Shown in pieces: positions 6,673 to 10,125 of a stretch of DNA of 10,125 nucleotides. Made by a program: the position numbers and the translations under genes. This DNA comes from Lachnospiraceae bacterium UBA1258 (lineage in GTDB: Bacteria > Bacillota > Clostridia > Lachnospirales > Lachnospiraceae): NCBI GenBank assembly GCA_002308235.1, contig DBVS01000117.1:1-10125 (forward strand), given 5' to 3'. Every line of letters starts with the position of its first letter. Positions within the stretch are counted from its first letter, which is position 1. The notes below the pieces were generated by a model. That model was given only the letters and a program-made list of their open reading frames with translations, searched no databases and was not told the DNA's origin.

Positions 6673-7944
6673 TTATCTTACTGCTTTCTTTAAGCCAGAG
6701 GTAAAGCCTGCGCCGTCAACTTCACTTGCGTATACCTTACCAACATATTCAAGGTAGTTGTCCTTGTCGGAGCCGCCCATTGCGGTATCACCGAAAAGAA
6801 CGTATGCGTTAGCCTTGTTACAGATCTCAGCAACAGCCTTGGTAAGAGCGTTGATGTCGTTTGCTTCGTAGGTAGGAGTCCAAGCGGGAAGTCCTGCGCC
6901 CGAAAGGTATCCGTAATGAGAAATCTCTCTGCCGAGTGCTACACAGTATTCAGCAGCTTCCTTAGCATGCTTGGAAGAAGCGGATACAGCGAGGGTATCG
7001 GAGGGTCCGCCGATAAGCTGTCCGAGCTTAGCATTTGTGGAATCGATTACAGGGAACTCGGTTACGCGGCACTTGTCGATGAAGCCGGGGAACTTCTCCT
7101 GATCTGCGAAGTTTGCGCAGTTCCAGGTACCGTTCTGGTAGAATGCGTACTTGCCCATTGCGAAGTTATCTCTAACGTCGTCGTTCTTAAGGGAAGCGCC
7201 TTCTGCTGCGAAGTAACCCTTCTTGATCATGGACTGAAGAGCATCAACTGCACTCTTTACACCTGCGTTGTCGAAGGTTGCACCGTTACGGAAGATATCG
7301 TTAAGAGCGTCTGCACCGATGGTCTTTTCGATCATGGGCTCAAGCCACTCGGTTACGCACCAGGTCTCGGAACCGGATACGGCGATGGGGGTGATTCCCT
7401 TTGCAACGAGCTTGTCGCAGCAATCAATGAATTCATCATAGGTAGCGGGAACTTCAGTGTAACCAACCTGTCCGAGAAGATCCATGTTAGCGAAAAGTGC
7501 TACAACGTTCATGGTTGTAGGAACGCCGTAAGGCTTTCCGTCAGCGTATGTAACGTTACCAAGCATAGAAGCGGGTAAGTCGTTGTACTTGGAAAGAGCA
7601 TCCTTGAGGCAGTATACCTTGTTCTCAGCTACGAAGTCGCCAAGGAATGCGCCCGACCATGTAAAGAAGATATCGGGTAATTCGTTTGCTGCCATAGCGG
7701 ATTTGATCTTGGTCTTGTAGGTTTCGTTTTCGATTGCTTCCCACTCAAGTTCGATGTTGGGCATGGTTTTCTTTAACTCGTCGATAGCCTTCTCATAGGC
7801 ACCGCGGTTTGAGTCACCTTCTGTAGCGATACACCACATGGTGAGCTTGATCTTTTTGCCGGAGCCGTTCTTCGCGCTACATCCGATGAGTGAAAACATC
7901 ATAACTGCAGCAAGAACGAGGGCAAGCATTCTTTTGATTTTCAT
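6673..7944 (-). CDS. Sugar ABC transporter substrate-binding lipoprotein (CUT1)
   Basis: This 423-residue extracellular lipoprotein should capture a sugar or oligosaccharide and deliver it to the two permeases encoded next. Residues 1-21 form a lipoprotein signal peptide (basic MKIKR, hydrophobic core, lipobox LIGC), with lipidated Cys at 22. The mature protein starts with a Ser/Gly/Lys tether and the strand KIKLTMWCIATEG. It continues with features of the family 1 binding proteins (SBP_bac_1/MalE-UgpB group), such as ELPDIFFTWSG (about 92-102), KPYGVPTTMNVVALFANMDLL and GKYAFYQNGTWN. Length is typical. AGGAGGA sits 7 nt before the ATG. It is the first gene after a good promoter (8050-8022), and a strong hairpin separates it from the permeases, consistent with higher expression. 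The sensor kinase encoded downstream may read the liganded form, but that is speculative. The substrate is unknown. Confidence 0.95.
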   Translation of the reverse strand: MKIKRMLALVLAAVMMFSLIGCSAKNGSGKKIKLTMWCIATEGDSNRGAYEKAIDELKKTMPNIELEWEAIENETYKTKIKSAMAANELPDIFFTWSGAFLGDFVAENKVYCLKDALSKYNDLPASMLGNVTYADGKPYGVPTTMNVVALFANMDLLGQVGYTEVPATYDEFIDCCDKLVAKGITPIAVSGSETWCVTEWLEPMIEKTIGADALNDIFRNGATFDNAGVKSAVDALQSMIKKGYFAAEGASLKNDDVRDNFAMGKYAFYQNGTWNCANFADQEKFPGFIDKCRVTEFPVIDSTNAKLGQLIGGPSDTLAVSASSKHAKEAAEYCVALGREISHYGYLSGAGLPAWTPTYEANDINALTKAVAEICNKANAYVLFGDTAMGGSDKDNYLEYVGKVYASEVDGAGFTSGLKKAVR

Positions 7945-8021
7945 AATACATCCTCCTCAAGATTTTTCCGTGCGGACAACCCGCATCGGTCGAAATTAAT
8001 TATTTTTTAATTTCTAACTGA

Positions 8022-8050
8022 AGTATAAAAAACATTTTTACAGGTGTGAA
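8022..8050 (-). promoter_or_regulatory. Promoter of the sugar transport operon
   Basis: TTCACA (8050-8045, 5 of 6 to the sigma-A -35) and TATACT (8027-8022, 5 of 6 to the -10) are 17 nt apart on the minus strand. The expected start point is near 8015, giving a leader of about 70 nt to the binding-protein ATG. Confidence 0.7.
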
Positions 8051-8058
8051 TGGAATTC

Positions 8059-8129
8059 TTTTACTTCATCAAGCATCTTTTTTACTTTTTGTACATGAAA
8101 TCACATTTTTAAAGCACTTTTTTGTACAT
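8059..8129 (-). promoter_or_regulatory. Direct repeats upstream of sugar operon promoter (candidate activator sites)
   Basis: On the minus strand ATGTACAAAAAAGT (8129-8116) and ATGTACAAAAAGT (8096-8084) repeat with a 33-nt offset. AAGTAAAA at 8087-8080 and 8066-8059 repeat exactly 21 nt apart. The last copy ends 8 nt before the -35. A 21-bp period is what two helix-turn-helix units of an AraC-family protein contact, and the position suits activation. The YesN-type regulator encoded downstream is the obvious candidate. The sequence is A-rich, so some repetition may be chance. Confidence 0.4.
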
Positions 8130-8229
8130 CTTTTGCCTGAGGTAAAAATAATGCTTGTTGTGTTTTAGTTATATTGACAGATTGCACAAGATTTACAGGT
8201 ATTCTTTCGTCATATTTACAAAGAAAGGC

Positions 8230-8280
8230 AAAAAAACATCGGCAAAACTCCACGAAAACCGTGATAATTTGCCGATGTTT
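8230..8280 (-). terminator. Strong terminator after the methionine sulfoxide reductase gene
   Basis: A 13-bp stem (AAACATCGGCAAA at 8280-8268 pairing with TTTGCCGATGTTT at 8246-8234) encloses a smaller CACG/CGTG hairpin. A run of seven U (8236-8230) overlaps the end of the stem and follows it. It begins 27 nt after the reductase stop and insulates the sugar operon from the upstream genes. Confidence 0.92.
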
Positions 8281-8307
8281 TAAATCTGTATCAATATCTT
8301 ACCCGTA

Positions 8308-8772
8308 TTAAAAGTTCAGCGTCTTCTCAAGGTATGAAACAATGGCCTCAAGGCCTGCACGGTCCTCCTCTTCAAAGCGGGCGGAAACGGTGCTGTCAAG
8401 GTCTAAGACCCCGATGACTTTCCCGTCTCTGTGAATGGGAACCACGATTTCCGACCTGGACGCACTGTCGCAGGCAATGTGACCGGGAAAAGCATCCACA
8501 TCCGGCACAAGCTGCGTTTCATCTTTAAGGGCTGCGGTGCCGCATACTCCCCTTTCCATGGGAATCACGATACATGCGGGCTTACCTTGGAATGGCCCGA
8601 GAACGAGCTTGTCTCCTTCCAAAAGATAAAAACCTGCCCAGCTGACATCTTTAAGTCCCCCGTAGATCACCGCGGAGGTGTTGGCAAGATTTGCCGTAAC
8701 ATACGGAACGCCCTCCGTAATGCCCGTTACGGCCTTTAACAAATTGTCGTAATCAGTTGTATATTTCGACAT
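8308..8772 (-). CDS. msrC: Free methionine-(R)-sulfoxide reductase (GAF domain)
   Basis: This 154-residue cytoplasmic enzyme should reduce free methionine-(R)-sulfoxide to methionine, using thioredoxin-type reductants. The whole protein is a single GAF fold (about 15-152) with the family signatures SWAGFYL, RGVCGTAA, VPDVDAFPGHIACDSASRSEIVVPI and VIGVLDLDS. C67, C77 and C101 are present. Their spacing (10 and 24) equals that of C84, C94 and C118 in the E. coli enzyme as I recall it, so the catalytic set looks intact. Length is normal. GGAG lies 14 nt before the ATG, which is longer than ideal, and there is no better in-frame start. The gene follows the GlsB-like gene by 23 nt, probably as one transcript, and is closed by a strong terminator. 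A role in repair after oxidative stress is likely. A regulatory GAF protein is much less likely given the three cysteines. Confidence 0.93.
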   Translation of the reverse strand: MSKYTTDYDNLLKAVTGITEGVPYVTANLANTSAVIYGGLKDVSWAGFYLLEGDKLVLGPFQGKPACIVIPMERGVCGTAALKDETQLVPDVDAFPGHIACDSASRSEIVVPIHRDGKVIGVLDLDSTVSARFEEEDRAGLEAIVSYLEKTLNF

Positions 8773-8795
8773 GTTCGGATCAGAAACTCCTTACT

Positions 8796-9059
8796 TTATT
8801 TTCCGGCAATCTTTCTGACAAGCCAGATAAGAAGGCAGGATCCGCATACGGCCACGATAATGCTTCCGATGATGTTGGTGGGGCCGCCGAGTCCGAGAAT
8901 GCCCATGATGAGTTTACCAAGGAAACCTCCGATAAGACCGATAACGATATTAATGACCATGCTGTACTTGGTCTTCATAAAATAGCCCGCAAGCCATCCC
9001 GAAAGGCCACCTACCGCAAGTGTAACAAGAAGTTCCCACAATTCTCCGAAAAGATGCAT
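8796..9059 (-). CDS. GlsB/YeaQ/YmgE-family small membrane protein
   Basis: This 87-residue integral membrane protein has three hydrophobic segments (about 8-28, 34-55 and 60-82) rich in glycine. The glycine patterns GGLSGWLAG, VIGLIGGFLGKLIMGILGLGG and IIGSIIVAVCGSCLLIWLVRKI are typical of the transglycosylase-associated family (YeaQ/GlsB). Members are linked to general or envelope stress, but their molecular function is not established. Despite the family name, no transglycosylase activity is visible. AGGAGGT lies 7 nt before the ATG. A hairpin with a run of six U lies directly upstream, ending at the ribosome binding site. The reductase gene follows after 23 nt, which suggests a small stress-related transcription unit. 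Confidence 0.9.
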   Translation of the reverse strand: MHLFGELWELLVTLAVGGLSGWLAGYFMKTKYSMVINIVIGLIGGFLGKLIMGILGLGGPTNIIGSIIVAVCGSCLLIWLVRKIAGK

Positions 9060-9073
9060 AATAATTACCTCCT

Positions 9074-9108
9074 AAAAAATATGTGAACGGAATTCCTCCG
9101 TTCACATA
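9074..9108 (-). terminator. 12-bp hairpin with U6 abutting the GlsB-like RBS
   Basis: TATGTGAACGGA (9108-9097) pairs perfectly with TCCGTTCACATA (9091-9080) around a 5-nt loop, then U6 (9079-9074), then AGGAGG. The form is a classic intrinsic terminator for the membrane protein gene that ends at 9162. Its contact with the next ribosome binding site and its overlap with a predicted start of transcription raise the option of a leader element. Confidence 0.8.
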
Positions 9109-9110
9109 CT

Positions 9111-9139
9111 AATTTACTATAATTCCGACCCTCAGTCAA
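9111..9139 (-). promoter_or_regulatory. Possible promoter for the GlsB-like gene
   Basis: TTGACT (9139-9134, 5 of 6) and TAAATT (9116-9111, 4 of 6) are 17 nt apart on the minus strand. The start would fall near 9104, inside the hairpin at 9108-9080. That is awkward for either feature, so one of the two calls may be wrong or the start may be slightly upstream. Confidence 0.4.
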
Positions 9140-9161
9140 CAAAAGGGATGGGTCTGCAGAA

Positions 9162-9785
9162 CTACTTTTCTCTTCCGTCAGCCACTCTTATGACCGCCGG
9201 CCACAGGACAAAGAGAAGTCCCATTCCGATGAGTGCGGTGATTATCTGGTTTACGGAAAAGTTGGCCTGCGCCACTTTCATAAGTCCCGGGATCTTCTGA
9301 AGTCTCGGATCGTCTGCCCCAAGAACCTTGGGAAGCGCGCTTGCAAGGTACGTGGGAAGCAGCCACTGGGAAATCGTTGCTCCCATGAAAAGTCCCTTTG
9401 CCAGTGCCGTCAATGCCGCATAAATGATAAGCAAAGGCTTCATAAATGCCTTGGGTCCCTTAAGGAAATCTTTCTTTAAAAGGAACTGCGTGCCCACCGC
9501 CAGGATAATGTTTCCTCCCATGATAAGAAGGAGCATCCCGGGAAGGGCCTGCATGATGGGTGAGCCTGCTATAAAGTATGCAGTAACGGGTGTTATTACA
9601 GATAATACGATGGCACAGGGCAGGTTTACCGTCAGCACCGTAAGCGCTATACAGGCATTTATTATGGGCCCCGTTATAAACATGCTTAAGTTCTTAAACA
9701 GCTGACTTACAATGCAGATGGCCAGCAGAAGGGCTGTTATTGCAATCTGTTTTGCTCCGAAACGACTTTGTGATGTACCGCTCAT
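9162..9785 (-). CDS. Putative ECF transporter S component-like membrane protein
   Basis: This 207-residue integral membrane protein has about six hydrophobic segments (about 12-32, 34-53, 56-74, 82-103, 116-136 and 178-200). Size, topology and the start QIAITALLLAICIVSQLF resemble substrate-binding S components of ECF vitamin or precursor transporters. The motif GPIINACIALTV and the gly/pro-rich turns (SPIMQALPGMLLL) agree with that group, but I cannot name the substrate. No EcfA ATPases or EcfT are in the window, so it would have to use a shared ECF module. GGAGG (9796-9800) lies 10 nt before the ATG at 9785. It starts 49 nt after the chemoreceptor stop with no obvious terminator between them, so they may be co-transcribed. 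An unrelated small permease cannot be excluded. Confidence 0.6.
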   Translation of the reverse strand: MSGTSQSRFGAKQIAITALLLAICIVSQLFKNLSMFITGPIINACIALTVLTVNLPCAIVLSVITPVTAYFIAGSPIMQALPGMLLLIMGGNIILAVGTQFLLKKDFLKGPKAFMKPLLIIYAALTALAKGLFMGATISQWLLPTYLASALPKVLGADDPRLQKIPGLMKVAQANFSVNQIITALIGMGLLFVLWPAVIRVADGREK

Positions 9786-9834
9786 TGAATTAAAACCTCC
9801 ATGTTTTCCTTAGCCCCTTTTCACAAAAATCATT

Positions 9835-10125
9835 CTATCCCCTTTTTACAAGAACTTCCAGTTCGTTTTTAACTTTTTCCACAGCTTCCGAAACGATGGT
9901 GGTGGATGCGGAGATCTCTTCACTGGAAGCCGCCAGGTTCTGGATCCTGCCGTTTACGTTTTCAACAACTTCAAGAAGTTCCTTGGTTTCTTTTGCGATT
10001 CCTTCAACCGCATTGCGGATACTCTGATCCGCTCTGCTGCTCTGTTCGGAAGTTTCCTTCGAATCCGAAGCAAGGCTGTTTATTTCGTTTGCGACAACCG
10101 CGAAGCCTCTGCCCGCTTCTCCGGC
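9835..10125 (-). CDS. Methyl-accepting chemotaxis protein, C-terminal end
   Basis: Only the last 96 residues and the stop (TAG at 9837-9835) are inside the window. The frame is open to the right edge. The fragment begins at the conserved signalling tip AGEAGRGFAVVANEINSLA, which binds CheA and CheW. It then returns along the descending helix of the coiled coil, with Ser/Glu/Ala heptads such as SSEEISASTTIVSEAVEKV, to the end. The full protein should be a transmembrane or soluble chemoreceptor, and its sensing part lies outside the window. Its presence suggests a motile organism. No C-terminal CheR-tethering pentapeptide is seen: the end is VLVKRG. Confidence 0.93.
   Translation of the reverse strand, partial: AGEAGRGFAVVANEINSLASDSKETSEQSSRADQSIRNAVEGIAKETKELLEVVENVNGRIQNLAASSEEISASTTIVSEAVEKVKNELEVLVKRG

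Larger units (their letters stand above)
7945..8307. other. Regulatory intergenic region upstream of the sugar operon
   Basis: This 363-nt gap holds the terminator of the reductase gene (8280-8230), about 100 nt of AT-rich sequence with no recognised element, repeated A-rich motifs (8129-8059), a promoter (8050-8022), and a leader of about 70 nt ending in AGGAGGA. No ORF or RNA gene was seen. I found no match to a CcpA catabolite-repression site, though a diverged one could be missed by eye. Confidence 0.7.

Noticed and set aside
6916..7578. 220-codon plus-strand frame over the binding-protein gene
   Set aside because: It is antisense to a complete lipoprotein gene with signal peptide and RBS. 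The length reflects codon bias of the sense gene.
8037..8200. ACCTGTAAA on the minus strand at 8200-8192 and 8045-8037
   Set aside because: Only nine bases, 155 nt apart, with one copy overlapping the promoter spacer. It may be chance in AT-rich DNA.
8174..8202. Perfect TTGACA on the plus strand as a divergent promoter
   Set aside because: The only -10-like hexamer (TATTCT) is 20 nt away, which is too far, and there is no plus-strand gene to express.
1..10125. CRISPR array, insertion sequence, tRNA, phage or toxin-antitoxin locus
   Set aside because: No regular direct-repeat array, transposase motif, tRNA-like cloverleaf, integrase or small toxin pair was seen on either strand.

Overview
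The window reads as chromosomal DNA from a low-to-mid GC, motile, anaerobic Bacillota. A Lachnospiraceae-type gut or rumen clostridium is my inference. It rests on strong AGGAGG ribosome binding sites, a YesM/YesN-type two-component pair next to a CUT1 sugar ABC transporter, a Gram-positive-type lipobox on the solute-binding protein, and a chemoreceptor. All ten genes I can support lie on the minus strand, so transcription runs from high to low coordinates. No tRNA, rRNA, CRISPR array, insertion sequence or phage gene was seen.

From right to left (order of transcription): the C-terminal end of a methyl-accepting chemotaxis protein (10125-9835); a small six-helix membrane protein resembling an ECF transporter S component (9785-9162); a 12-bp hairpin with a U-tract; a GlsB/YeaQ-type small membrane protein (9059-8796); a free methionine-(R)-sulfoxide reductase with all three expected cysteines (8772-8308); and a strong terminator (8280-8230).

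The central block is a carbohydrate uptake and sensing module. It starts at a good promoter (TTCACA-17-TATACT, 8050-8022) preceded by repeated A-rich motifs that could bind the AraC-type regulator encoded downstream. The lipoprotein sugar-binding protein comes first (7944-6673), then a strong hairpin with U5 (6632-6587), then two CUT1 permeases whose reading frames overlap by 14 nt (6550-5657 and 5670-4750). After a weaker hairpin and a possible internal promoter come a YesM-type sensor kinase (4631-2859) and a YesN-type AraC response regulator (2862-2092) that overlap by 4 nt. No transporter ATPase and no glycoside hydrolase is present. A shared MsmX-type ATPase elsewhere would be needed, and the substrate cannot be named.

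The left part holds a 311-nt AT-rich intergenic region followed by a large secreted von Willebrand factor A (VWA) protein (1780 to beyond position 1). This intergenic region has phased A-tracts, a TATAAT box and about 120 nt of potentially structured leader RNA, in which two hairpin loops carry complementary AGGAA/TTCCT sequences. The leader, the repeats before the sugar operon and a roughly 100-residue insertion inside the VWA domain are the three things most worth a second look. Nothing in the window is clearly a wholly new system.
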